A stretch of 64,000 nt of DNA from Locusta migratoria (taxonomy: Eukaryota > Arthropoda > Insecta > Orthoptera > Acrididae), in the NCBI GenBank assembly GCA_026315105.1, contig CM048744.1, forward strand, positions 353,029,168-353,093,167. Reading direction: 5' to 3'. Position 1 is the stretch's first letter. Every line of letters begins with the position of its first letter. The notes beneath the pieces are model-generated. The model did no database searches, was not told where the DNA came from, and was given only the letters and a program-made list of their open reading frames with translations. Below are positions 1 through 9,266 of this stretch, piece after piece. Both the position numbers and the translations under genes were made by a program.

Positions 1-1345
1 TTTACATACTCAGGCGGAAACCTGTGATGGAGATGCAGTATTCTATCTGAAAATCGCCGTTCACACTGATAGCTCTCTCTGCGTGGGCGACCTTATCTCA
101 TATTTTGCGGAGTGTTTACCACAAATAAGTATTTCTAGAACTAAGGCCGCAAAAGATTAGTTATCGCGACAGAAGAGTCCATAGTTTGAACAATCGCCTT
201 GAAACAACCGCGAAACAGTATGTTTGAAATTTCAACGACAAAGCGAAACACATCAGATATTTTTACTGGGAGACATCACTTCAGACATTTTACTAAAACT
301 GCAGTTAGAAGAGATCTAATCTAAGGCTTCAGGCAGTCGTGTTATCTTATTGCAATTCCCTTTCTAGGCATCAGCGTATGTCCTGGGTGAAATTCAGTAA
401 TGGAAAAGCTATTACCATACTAAAATTTATCCTATATTCACTTCTGCTATCCATAAAAATTGAAATAAGGAGTATATTTTTAATTCTTCACATTCAGAAG
501 GATTACAGAAATCTTTAATACAACAATATACTTAACTATAAAGGCCCAACTTTCATTTGAAGTATTTTACTTCAACTCACGTTTCAGCCGAGCCGCGTCT
601 GATTGTACATTTGCTTCATACATATCCAGAAAGCTACAGTTTATCCAAAAGCTGATTATTCGGTTTGCTAATTATCAGAACATCATTTGGTAATTTTTTA
701 AATAGTTTGTATATAAAACAAAATCAGAATGATTACTCCTTAAGAATGTAGAATGGCATTGGCTATGGCTGCTGAGATTTTCGACAGCCGTATCATAATG
801 TGAGCCCGAACACAAATTCCGTATTCCGTTTTAATTTTGAAGGAAAAAAGGGGGACTCTGCTTTAGCAACGTGTACCAAGTTCAGACATGCTGAATTTCT
901 GGAAACCCCAACACGTTCTCAATGGGCACCGTAGAGGAAAACCGCATGAGGTGCACACTAAACGGACTTTTCCTCAACAATGCTCAGTACATTCAATTAC
1001 GGATCTAAAAAGAACGGAACCCTTAAGTTATCAATTGAATACCAGGCATTTGTAAGGCTAGGGGGGCAGAGTAAAAGCAACAAACCATTGCTCATGTAAG
1101 AAAATTAAGACCCGCTGTGAATAATGTAACTGGTACTAGTACTACTACTCGACTAACCTATCTTATGATACGAATATGATGTTGGGAAGAAACCAATGCC
1201 GAAAAATTCAGAGTGTTGGTAAAAATAGCTATGAATGGGATTTTAGCAGCTAAATAATACGGTTTTGGTACAGAACCTATTACCGCGCTCACCGATGTAC
1301 TGAAATGCTATGAGCTGTTAAGGGTACACAAAACAATTCGGTTTA
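1..1345. other. No recognised feature
   Basis: AT-rich non-coding sequence. I see no conserved reading frame, terminal repeat or tRNA-like box on either strand. Confidence 0.5.
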
Positions 1346-1880
1346 CTATACCGATGTTCTGTATCTCTGGGTAATAACGGTCTTCAGAAAAAATTGAAAA
1401 AAAAAGTTCAGAAGGTTTAGAAGCAAGGCACACGAAAATTCATGGCTGTGGCAAGAGTCTTCTACTGTGTACTTCAGTTCGTCATCCAGGTTGAAGCGAT
1501 TCACTTTCGGATTTTTTTCTTTTCTTTGCCGGATCAAACAAATGGAAGTCACATGTCGACATGTCCGGACTGATTTTCAATCTGCTCCCACTTGATCTTT
1601 GCCAGTAGGCCGTGTGACCGGGATACGTGTGGACGCGCGTTATCATGGAGCAGAATCACTCCCTCCGTGAGCAGCGAGGGCCGTCTGCTCTTGATGGACT
1701 TGCGTAGGCCAAAGAATGCCTCGCAGTACAAGTGACTTAATGGTTTTTCCGCGTTCGAGGAATTTCACAAGTATCGGACCTCGGACGTCGAAAAAGACTG
1801 TGTGCACCACCTTACCTGCTGAGGGTACAGCCTTAATTTTTTACAGGAGGTGACGACGCATACTTCGCGTCCATAGATAT
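1346..1880 (-). mobile_element. Decayed mariner transposase (C-terminal two thirds)
   Basis: Read on the minus strand this is a broken mariner (IS630/Tc1/mariner) transposase, the enzyme that cuts and pastes the element at TA sites. From upstream to downstream one can read PSAGKVVHTVFFDVRGPIL (about 1825-1770), then, after a frameshift near 1735, LYCEAFFGL and GVILLHDNARPHVS (1731-1600), then PDMSTCDFHLF (about 1565-1525) and RFNLDDELKYTVED (about 1500-1455). The aspartate in VFFD matches the first catalytic position, HDNARPH the second, and PDMS the third, consistent with the DD34D mariner class. An in-frame stop lies before the PSAGK block and there are at least two frame changes, so it cannot make protein. 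The N-terminal DNA-binding half and the terminal repeats were not found. Confidence 0.85.
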
Positions 1881-4648
1881 CTCACTACTTTATTCCAAAG
1901 CGGCATATTTAAAATTCAACCGGTTGGGTTGGTAAAAAGTTTCGTACCTTTTCACTTGATCACTGCGTACTAACTAGAAATAGGTTTTGACTGATAAGTT
2001 TTCAGTGTGTAAGGCTTAGTTATGCAGTGAAAGTTTTAAACGTGTTAACATGTTTGATAAAATTAATGTCTATTGCGGATTGTTCGCGTTTTGAGGTATC
2101 CGTCTATTCTCGGAGCTGATTAACCCGCATAATGGGGAGTTTTCTATATTAAAATCAAGCACAATTACTTAAGCAACTGTCTACGAATGAAGTTTCATAA
2201 AGAGAACGATTGGTGAATTTGCCGAAATACTTCAGAAGGACAACAAAATGACTTCACAAGAAATAAACCGCGGAAAAAAGAATCTAGACAACTATCTGCT
2301 GAACTACAGGTTACATTTGGTGACTAATTGGTGATGCGGTGTATGGTTTTTATAGTTCGTCGCTGTGATAAGTGTTCCACAAATTTACACCTAGTGACCA
2401 TTGTAGAAACTTACATGCTCTGCAATCAGTAAAGCTAATATAAGTACTGTCTGTACGGTTTACTGTCCGACAGATGCTACTTAATATGCCGTCGTCTTTG
2501 CGTTACCACCGGTAACAGAGCAACGAATGCAAAATGACTGTATCCCGCGTTTTGAATGAATCCATTACGTGCAGTCAGCTGCGTCGGAGACCCAAGATCA
2601 AAGGCTGAAAAACAACTATTGTGCAGGTACCAGTATGCTTCCTATACCGAAGGACTTGCGCAAGGTCGACAAGGAAAACACGAACAGAAATACCAGATGA
2701 CGAGGGGGAGTGAAGATTACTTGTCGAACTTCTGCTTGCACGTCACAGTGCAGCCAGGTTACATTCTATTTTCGTAATATGTCACTTGCAAATAGGTCCA
2801 AACTTTTACTTTGAATATGTAAATATTTCTATGCCCTTTCGAAGTATTTTGGTGCTTCCAGTTAACTGGCAGCGGAAATTACCTAAGTTGTTCAGATCAC
2901 CTTTAGCAATGACGAAACATCAACGACGTTTTAGATTTGTGTGAAAACGCAAGTACTAAAAATAATGCAGGATATTTTGTGACTTTAGTATACGCTATAC
3001 CCCGCTGCTGTTAACAGCTACAGATGGAGCAACTATGCTAAGTTCATTTGTGCATGTACTTAACTGCCGTTATTTGACACGATATCAACCGAAGACAAGA
3101 TTATAAGAATATTACACTGAAAACTAGGTGACGTGAGTTTGATACAGCCATGTTTCACTCTCACCAAAAATTGGTAAGCAGAAATGAGCTAATACTTCTC
3201 TGAATAAACCAAATGTCTTCAACTGAAAAAGGGAATTCTATTCGTCACTCTAAAGCAGACACCAAACGATATGGAAGATATGTAACCCATTGCTGAAATT
3301 CATGCCTGTGCTTTTCTGCTAGTATAACGCATTAATGACCTGGAGTGAACACACTCAGACGTCTCTCCAGAATGACGGTTCTGTACCACGTTATGAAACA
3401 TTCCCATACCGTAAAGCACTCTGGAGATAATTTTGTATACACTTCTTCAGTCACCGTTTTATTCTAGGTGCTGTGCGCTGATTTCCATCCTTTACAGTGT
3501 TCTAATCTTAAGAAGACGTCTAACAAAAGCGGTAAATTCTCCGGGTTGCAGTAATCCCAGAATAAAATACCAAACTGATATTCAAGTTGCGAAAACAATT
3601 CAACGTAGCCGAAACATTTATTGTCGTAGAACCCATGACTTCGCTAGTAATCAGTAATAACGACGCGCAAACAAGAAAAATATATACAAAAACTAAAGTG
3701 AATTACTGGATTCTTCGATAACAAGGTTAAAACTGAGTAGTGGTAATAGATTAATGCAGATGGCATTGGATAAAATTAAAAACACCGTAAGCGCTTGCAT
3801 ACCTTGCGTAACTTATCTGGTCTCATCCATGCTCACTACGAAAAAAATTACGAGAACGGTAGAGGAATTTCCCGACGAAGTACGGCATATGGTACCAATA
3901 TTTCATGCATGTCGTAATTTCGAAGTGTTATTAAACTATTCAGTATGTCCCATGTTACATCCAATGCCTCTGCGATTGAGGAACTGAGGCAAAACTTCAG
4001 TGAATAGTCAAAGAAAAAATATATTTATATATATTACGCACAGTAAATGTTAACAACGGTAGTGAATGAAGCTGTGTGTGAGATTAAATTCTCCGATTTT
4101 CTCTTCGAGTTCATTTAGACTCGTGTGTGCCTTAGACTTCAATATAAAGCTCTCGAATTTTGAACGTCTCCAATGAACTATCTACAACTTAAAGTATATC
4201 ATACTTAAAAAGGTACTAATGTTGATGGTGAGTGCTTTTCGTATTAGAATATTCCATATATCCTTTATTAATTTACATTGTCAGCATTGCCTAGCGGTAC
4301 ATGGGAATTGATCGAAAGAGATTTTAAGTTACCTGATTCTCGTGTGGAATTACATTCCCTTTGATTTTCTCAGATTTGTCGCCAATAGTGTACGGTAATG
4401 GAACCAAAGTAGATAACTATGTAGATGCAAAAGGTTCCATTAAGCTAAGTACGCCGCCAGGTGTATTACCTACACTTACAGGCAATGTTCGGAAGGTATT
4501 TGTAGATTCGCTTGTCTCTGGCTTTGCCATCTTTCTCTAGACAAAAACGTTGTGAGTAGCCTCACAGAGGCTGCAACATCAACTCACAACTAAACAGAAA
4601 CGGCCCTGTATCATTCTTGCTGATTATTTCCTTAAGTTTGCACAATTG
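1881..4648. other. No recognised feature
   Basis: About 2.8 kb of AT-rich sequence. Short open frames at 2556-2777, 3433-3657 and 3754-3987 (plus) match nothing I recognise and have no codon bias or splice context that would support them. Confidence 0.45.
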
Positions 4649-4657
4649 GATATTGTA

Positions 4658-5108
4658 GACCTCCGTGAACCTGGCACCCCACTTAACGAAATCGCTTTTT
4701 ACTTTATACAATCTTAAAGAGCTTCGTTTGTTGTGGATTGTAGCATCAAAATTTTTGTTTGTAGTTTGTCGAAAAAAAAAAAAGAAAAAAAAATGAGTCA
4801 TCAAAAAATAGCCAGCACTCTACTTTTACGAAATAAAATTCTAATGGATGATGTGTGGGGAATCGTTTGTAGTGGTTTGTACTGAACAAATTTTCGTTTG
4901 TAGTAACTTTTATATCCCACAAAACGTGTTCAATATGGAAGGTGCGAGGCCAATACTGCTGTGCACTGCAGTGACCCAAAATATTTTTTCGAAAAACTAC
5001 GAACAAAAATTTTTGAACTACAATGCCCTACAAACGAAGCTCTAAGATTGTATAAAGTAAAAAAAAAACCTACAATTTCTTTAAGTCGGGTGCCAAGTTC
5101 ACGGAGGT
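4658..5108. mobile_element. 451-bp foldback MITE with 9-bp target-site duplication
   Basis: The two ends are long imperfect inverted repeats: the left arm 4658-4783 starts ACCTCCGTGAAC and the right arm, about 4985-5108, ends with its reverse complement. The arms stay alignable for roughly 125 bp, through a shared CTTTATACAATCTTA block and a TCGAAAAA run. The element is flanked by the same 9 bases, ATATTGTAG, at 4649-4657 and 5109-5117, which is the mark of transposition. The central 200 bp has two further copies of TCGTTTGTAGT and no coding capacity. Long terminal repeats with 9-bp duplications are typical of Mutator-like MITEs, but that superfamily assignment is inference. Open frames here (4562-5152) arise from the repeat itself. 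Confidence 0.85.
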
Positions 5109-5117
5109 ATATTGTAG

Positions 5118-5571
5118 GACTTGGATATGTTGTATTTACAATTAAGTCCTGAATCTAATCACGAAAGTAGCCTGCTACTGGTTAAGTTCATAATCTCTTC
5201 AGTTATATGTCATGTGTTGTCATACACTCCCCGTCCGGCAATACACGCCGATTCCTAATCTGGAACTAAAGTCCACAACGTGGTGTAGCAAATACATTTC
5301 AGACGTTATGTTTGCTAAATTAACAGCGCGAGTTGCATCGAGATCGATATTTATACCGTATTTTTCATGGTTGGGCACTACATTGATATGTTAAAAAAAC
5401 TGTTACATTCAGCTATTATGGCATGTGATAATGCATAGTTGATATTACGATGACTCGTGCATTAACGATCATTATGTGAACGAAATCTATCTGCAAAAAC
5501 AAAAAACGACCAATGCTGCATACTATATTTATACCGTATGTTTTTCTGAAGATAAAGATAGCAGCTGCAGA
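5118..5571. other. No recognised feature
   Basis: AT-rich non-coding sequence between the MITE and a tRNA-like repeat fragment. Nothing supported. Confidence 0.4.
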
Positions 5572-5672
5572 ACTTGCTGCCAGTTTACAGCTGTGTGCCG
5601 GATCGACATTAAAACGTGGGGCCTTTGAAGCACTCTACCAGCTGAGCTACCCTGGCACGCCTCCGCCAGTAT
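5572..5672 (-). repeat. Fragment of tRNA-Lys-like dispersed repeat
   Basis: The stretch contains GCTGCCAG, then TGTGTGCCGGA, a degraded B-box region, and CTCTACCAGCTGAGCTACC. That last block is the reverse complement of the tRNA D-arm/A-box GGTAGCTCAGCTGGTAGAG. The order matches the repeats at 18.9-19.0 kb and 62.8-63.0 kb, so this is a minus-oriented, partly deleted member of the same family. The B-box has lost its TTCGA core, so pol III transcription is unlikely. Confidence 0.65.
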
Positions 5673-5740
5673 CTCACGTGGATAGCAGCAGTAAGTCAGC
5701 GCGACTTAATATACGGTTATGTAGCTGTACAGTCGCTTTC

Positions 5741-5965
5741 CTAACGTGTAACATGGGGCGTGGGCGCGGCCGCTGTGAGGCGTGTCGAGAATAGCGGGCG
5801 ACTGCGGCAGTGGCAGCGGCAGCGAGGGGCTTCCCTCCCTGCCAGACGGGATCAATAGCAGCCGCCGACGCCGCCACAGCCGCCGCCCTGCCCGCCGCTG
5901 CTGCTGCCAGCTTACCGCCTCCAAGTCCCATACTTCGTCGCGCAACCTGTCTCCCAAGCTCTTCT
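5741..5965 (-). other. CpG-rich islet; possible minus-strand exon edge
   Basis: A sharp GC- and CpG-rich island in AT-rich surroundings, rich in GCC/GCCG triplets. On the minus strand a good splice donor (GGAGGCG followed by GTAAGC, boundary near 5917) ends a short open frame reading SLGDRLRDEVWDLEA. An in-frame stop lies about two codons upstream of the readable part, and no strong acceptor is visible, so a coding exon is possible but unproven. It could equally be a 5' untranslated exon or a decayed CpG island. The alanine- and arginine-rich frames across 5674-5997 are shadows of the GCC repeats. Confidence 0.25.
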
Positions 5966-6062
5966 GGCGGACCAGCGCACTCTCACGACAGCGTTAAAAA
6001 ACAAATGCGTCTAAATTAACTATCATATTTTATTGATAGATCTGAAGCATTGAATTAAAATG

Positions 6063-6126
6063 TGGTGCGGCTGGGAATCGAACCCGGACCTCCATGCACG
6101 TGTTAACCGTTAGACTACCACACCAC
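6063..6126 (-). tRNA. Degraded tRNA-like sequence (copy L)
   Basis: Minus-strand copy of the tRNA-like core: acceptor GGTGTGG, A-box TAGTCTAACGG, B-box GGTTCGATTCC, 3' acceptor strand CCGCACC. Compared with the copy at 6456-6527 about eight bases of the anticodon arm are missing, so it cannot fold as a full cloverleaf. It is part of a repeat, not an independent tRNA gene. Confidence 0.6.
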
Positions 6127-6455
6127 TAACGATTAAGACGCCTTGGAATAGTCTATGTACGACTTCCCTCCAGAAGACAAATTCAGCTTATTTGTTCCAA
6201 AGATAATTGCCACTACTGCCAAGGCTCTCTATGCAGCGGAATAGCACCTCAGCAATGGACATGGTGGAACAATCCTGTTACGGTGATATAAATATCAATT
6301 AATACAAATAAACAATCCCAGAGACGGATTTACGTCTCAAATATGTCAAACACATTGATAGATCTGAAGCATTGAATTAAAATTTGTGGTGCGGCCGGGA
6401 ATCTTTGTGGAGGGAAATCGTACATAGACTATTCCAAGGCGCCTTAATCGTTAGT

Positions 6456-6527
6456 GGTGTGGTAGTCTAACGGTTAAGACATCTGCCTAGTAAGCATGAG
6501 GTCCGGGTACGATTCCCGGCCGCACCA
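6456..6527 (+). tRNA. tRNA-like, near-complete cloverleaf (anticodon AGT), in repeat
   Basis: A 72-nt segment folds as a near-canonical tRNA by eye. The acceptor stem GGTGTGG pairs with CCGCACC (one G-U), with discriminator A. The D stem is GTCT/AGAC. The anticodon stem TCTGC/GCATG has one mismatch, and its loop CTAGTAA puts AGT at the anticodon positions. The T stem is CCGGG/CCCGG with loop TACGATT. The normal T-loop starts TTCGA; here it is TACGA, a likely damaging change. Because it sits inside a dispersed palindromic repeat, I read it as a tRNA-derived pol III promoter remnant rather than a functional tRNA gene. Confidence 0.6.
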
Positions 6528-6643
6528 CAAATTTTAATTCAATGCTTCAGATCTATCAATAATGTCTTTCACATATTTGAGACGTAAATCCGTCACTGGG
6601 ATTGTTTATTTGTATTAACTGATATTTATATCATATTTTAATG

Positions 6644-6824
6644 TTCAAATGTTTGTTAAGCTTATGGGACTTAACTACGGGGTCATCAGTCCCTAAACTT
6701 ACAAACTACTTATGAACTACTTACAAACTAGGACGGCACAAATATCCATGCCCGAGGGGGGATTCGAACCCCCGACCGTAGTGACCGTGCTGACCGTGAC
6801 TGGAGCGCCTCAGTCACCTCGGCC
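6644..6824 (-). mobile_element. tRNA-derived SINE, family A, with 11-bp target-site duplication
   Basis: A 181-bp SINE in minus orientation: the pol III head is at the right (A-box-like GGCCGAGGTGACTGAGG and B-box GGGTTCGAATCCCC, read on minus), and the tail reaches TAGTCCC...CATTTGAA at the left. Target-site duplications ATATTTTAATG are perfect at 6633-6643 and 6825-6835. The family recurs at 12.6, 20.5, 48.3, 50.1 and 61.0 kb. The insertion split the junction between the repeat cluster to the left and the palindrome to the right, so it is younger than both. Confidence 0.9.
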
Positions 6825-6831
6825 ATATTTT

Positions 6832-7384
6832 AATGAAATAAATCGTAATTTGCGATGTTATGGCTTTACTGTATTCCGTTTAGATGGAATACCAAACTGT
6901 GGCGAATGAAAATTTGTGCCCGGCCGGGATCTGCTGCTTACTAAGAAGACGCGTTGACCACTCCGCCACCGAGGACACAGTGACCAGCCCGACTGCAGAG
7001 GACTCTTCCCTGCACGTCTCCCGCCACACACTAATCTCCATTCGCCACGCTGTCTCTTTCCTATACCACAGCCTATTTATTCTACAATGCTCGCAGCCAC
7101 AATATTGTATTCCCGCATCAGGGAGAACAGACCATGAGGAATCGGGAGGCAACGTGGTGAATGGAGATGTGTGTGTGACGGGAGACGTGCAGGGAAGAGT
7201 CCTCTGCAGTCGGGCTGGTTACTGTGTCCTCGGTGGCGGAGTGGTCAACGCTTCTGCCTAGTAAGCAGGAGATCCCGGGTTCGAATCCCGGCCGGGCACA
7301 AATTTTCATTCGCCACCGTTTGGTATTCCATCTAAACCGAATACAGTGAAGCCATAACATCGCAAATTACGATTTATTTCATTC
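6832..7384. repeat. Palindromic repeat with tRNA-like core in both arms
   Basis: A 553-bp near-palindrome. The left arm (6832-7063) is the reverse complement of the right arm (7141-7384) at roughly 90% by eye, with a short unique centre (about 7064-7140). Each arm holds, from outside in: AATGAAATAAATCG, a block ending GAATGAAAATTTGTGCCCGG, a tRNA-like segment, and GAGGACTCTTCCCTGCACGTC. The left tRNA copy has lost the B-box TTCGAA while the right is intact. Reading frames at 6880-7360 on both strands are by-products of the palindrome. The left end shares its first bases with the SINE target-site duplication. Confidence 0.85.
7226..7299 (+). tRNA. tRNA-like sequence in right arm (anticodon-position AGT)
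   Basis: Contains GTGGCGGAGTGGTCAACGC (a D-arm/A-box of the Leu/Ser style), an anticodon stem TCTGC/GCAGG around CTAGTAA, and a perfect T arm CCGGG-TTCGAAT-CCCGG. The acceptor stem pairs only in part, and a long variable arm expected of tRNA-Ser or tRNA-Leu is absent. It resembles the core at 6456-6527, including the CTAGTAAGCA anticodon loop, so the two palindromic families probably share an ancestor or a common tRNA source. Confidence 0.6.
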
Positions 7385-7524
7385 ATTTGAGCGCTTTAAT
7401 TCATCAAAAATATATATATAATTGTATCACATCTTAATCACCAAGCAATCAGATTGGTCTTTAAACTGGACGCTAACTTCAACTATCTAGGAGTTTCTCT
7501 CCTGACTTAAGCGCAATAACCACG
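7385..7524. other. AT-rich spacer
   Basis: Short spacer with a TATATATATA run near 7412. Nothing else seen. Confidence 0.3.
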
Positions 7525-7800
7525 TTATTTTAGCCGCGGGTATGGTACACTCGTTAACAGTCCGAAGACTTTCATTTGAAGAATTTTATTGATCACTAAC
7601 TGGAAACCCCGCGTTGCACACGTATTGACGAGGCGTATCCCGAAATTAAAATACCATTTGCCAAAAAATATAGTAAACTTTTTTTTTAATTTGTCACAAG
7701 AAAGAGCATACAACTACTTTTCCACATAGTTTCCACCGTTGTTGAGACACTTGTAGCGGTCGATCAACGTGCCTAGTCCTACCTCCCATAACGATGGGTC
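7525..7800 (-). mobile_element. Mariner transposase C-terminal fragment (minus)
   Basis: On the minus strand one reads EVGLGTLIDRYKCLNNGGNYVEK followed by a stop, the characteristic C-terminus of irritans-type mariner transposases (DRYDKCLN..G.YVEK), and then a short 3' untranslated stretch. It begins at about 7800 with no upstream catalytic domain. Together with the plus-strand fragment that starts at 7815 it forms a head-to-head pair. Non-functional. Confidence 0.7.
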
Positions 7801-7814
7801 AATGATGACAATCA

Positions 7815-8245
7815 TTGTTGCTTGCTGAATCCCAAAGGGTGAAACAATCAAATGCATACTGTCAGGCTTCGAAAAATCTTCGACGTACGATACAGCACAA
7901 AAGTAGAGGGAAGCTCAGCAGAGGAATTATTCTGCTTCACGATAGTGCTCGACACGCTGCAGGTGACATTCTTATTCAGCAGTTGGGATGGGAGCAGTTC
8001 CACCACCCGCAGTGCAGTCCTGAACTGGCGCTATCGGATTATCACTTCTTACACCTAAAGAGGGAGCTTGGTGGGGGGAAGTTTCTAAAGTGGCGACGAA
8101 GTGAAACTCCGTGTATAGCAATGGATATCACAGCATCGATCAATGAGGTAGGACTAGGTAAGTTTTACACGAGATTTTCTTGTGAACATAAAATTAAAAA
8201 ACTGTATTTTTCCCCAAAAAGTATTTATTTTCCGGATTGAGTTAG
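7815..8245 (+). mobile_element. Mariner transposase fragment (catalytic to C-terminal part)
   Basis: The plus frame reads NLRRTIQHKSRGKLSRGIILLHDSAR, then IQQLGWEQFHHPQ, SPELALSDYHFLHLKRELGG and a tail ending near EVGLGKFYTRFS. This is the middle and end of a mariner transposase. The HDxAR motif keeps the second catalytic aspartate, but the third motif is SPEL instead of SPDL, so the last catalytic aspartate is replaced by glutamate. The first catalytic aspartate and the whole N-terminal DNA-binding region are missing. The C-terminal part is shortened compared with the minus-strand partner. The frame stays open for 141 codons, suggesting moderate age. Confidence 0.8.
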
Positions 8246-8276
8246 CACAACTCATCTATCTCTGCCCACCCCCACC

Positions 8277-8277
<1 letters not shown>

Positions 8278-8333
<56 letters not shown>
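8278..8333. repeat. (TC)n microsatellite
   Basis: Uninterrupted CT dinucleotide run of about 56 bases just after the mariner fragment. Confidence 0.97.
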
Positions 8334-8335
<2 letters not shown>

Positions 8336-8621
8336 CGCGTGTCCTCCCTCTCCATTTCCCTTCTCTATTACACGTAAACTTTCACTGTGATCGGTGACAA
8401 GGTGTCGGAGGTATTCTCAACCGAACACCGTGTGAAATATTATGTACACAGGTGAAATATGCAAAATGTCATTAAGATCAGAGTAAAACTGTATTTACAC
8501 ATAAGTTAAGTGCCCTCAGTCATGCACCATGTAAAGCTTTACGTAAACTGTCGTGCCTCATACGTTCAAAGTTAAAGTGTGCAAAATGTTATCGCAATCA
8601 TATGAATAGTATGAAAGATCA

Positions 8622-8815
8622 GGTAAGAAGGATAAAGGAGATAGCATCCGAAGATTGGTTTGAACACCACAGTGCTATAATAGGCATGGTTTTGTTTGGA
8701 GGTGGTTTGCCGCTGCCTTCGTCCGACCTTCGAAGAGATACATCTAGCCAGTTTATACGGGGACCTTACAGTTTAACGTGAATTCCGGACCACAGTGCAA
8801 CTCAACATTGCCACA
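8622..8815. repeat. Dispersed repeat family B, copy 1
   Basis: Shares GAAGATTGGTTTGAACACCA, then CAGTGCT, TTTGGAGGTGGT, TGCCGCTGCCTTC and CAGTTTAACGTG with the copies at 50.34-50.53 and 52.05-52.32 kb. The order is the same and all are on the same strand. No coding capacity. The 52-kb copy ends in a tRNA-like B-box, so the family may be a SINE. Confidence 0.8.
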
Positions 8816-9228
8816 ATCCAAAGAAGTGATAAGTAACAGATAACCAAAGGATTAACCGGGTCTAAAATAGCACGACCTTTGGATTTGAACTCAACTTCGC
8901 TGCCGAGACTGATTCTTTTATTAGGAGACTTGTGTTATTTGCCGCATGAAAGAGGGCGCTTACAAAGCAATTTACGCAATTATTTTGCTCTCTTCAGCCA
9001 TCACGAATAATTTGTAATACAGGAAAGCAGATATTCAAAGATGAGCTACAGAACGTTACGGGTTTGTTTAGTCAGAGTACAAAACGTCACAAGAAAATCG
9101 TTGTGAACCGCGGAGAATAAATTCTGATCGTGCACCTTATAAAGTGAGAACTCTTTCCTCCGACATATCTTTTTCATTACGATTGCGAGCCTGCGGTTTT
9201 ATACGGACGAATAGTGTCAATGTATTTT

Positions 9229-9230
<2 letters not shown>

Positions 9231-9263
<33 letters not shown>
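9231..9263. repeat. (GA)n microsatellite
   Basis: GA dinucleotide run of about 33 bases. Confidence 0.95.

Positions 9264-9266
<3 letters not shown>

Larger units (their letters stand above)
6007..6632. repeat. Three-copy inverted repeat cluster with tRNA-like cores
   Basis: Three copies of one repeat lie here. Copy L (about 6007-6174, minus) and copy M (about 6273-6402, minus, truncated in the B-box) are both reverse complements of copy R (about 6404-6632, plus). Shared blocks include GATAGATCTGAAGC, AATTAAAATTTGTGGTGCGG, the tRNA-like segment, and GGCGCCTTAATCGTTAGTGG. M and R alone would form a hairpin with arms of about 120 bp. Repeat sequence continues on both sides of the tRNA-like segment, so this is not a simple SINE with a tRNA at its 5' end. 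No coding potential. Confidence 0.8.

Noticed and set aside
5674..6019. Ala- and Arg-rich ORFs on both strands
   Set aside because: GC-rich triplet composition opens all frames; only the short minus frame next to a splice donor was kept, with low confidence.
6880..7360. Overlapping ORFs of 80-125 codons on both strands
   Set aside because: They read through the two arms of the tRNA-bearing palindrome and mirror each other; no conserved protein motif.
6007..7384. Possible genuine tRNA genes
   Set aside because: Each tRNA-like unit is embedded in a multi-copy inverted repeat, and T-loop, acceptor or anticodon arms are damaged; they are better read as tRNA-derived repeat cores.
8182..8397. Leu-Ser repeat ORF
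   Set aside because: Product of the TC microsatellite.
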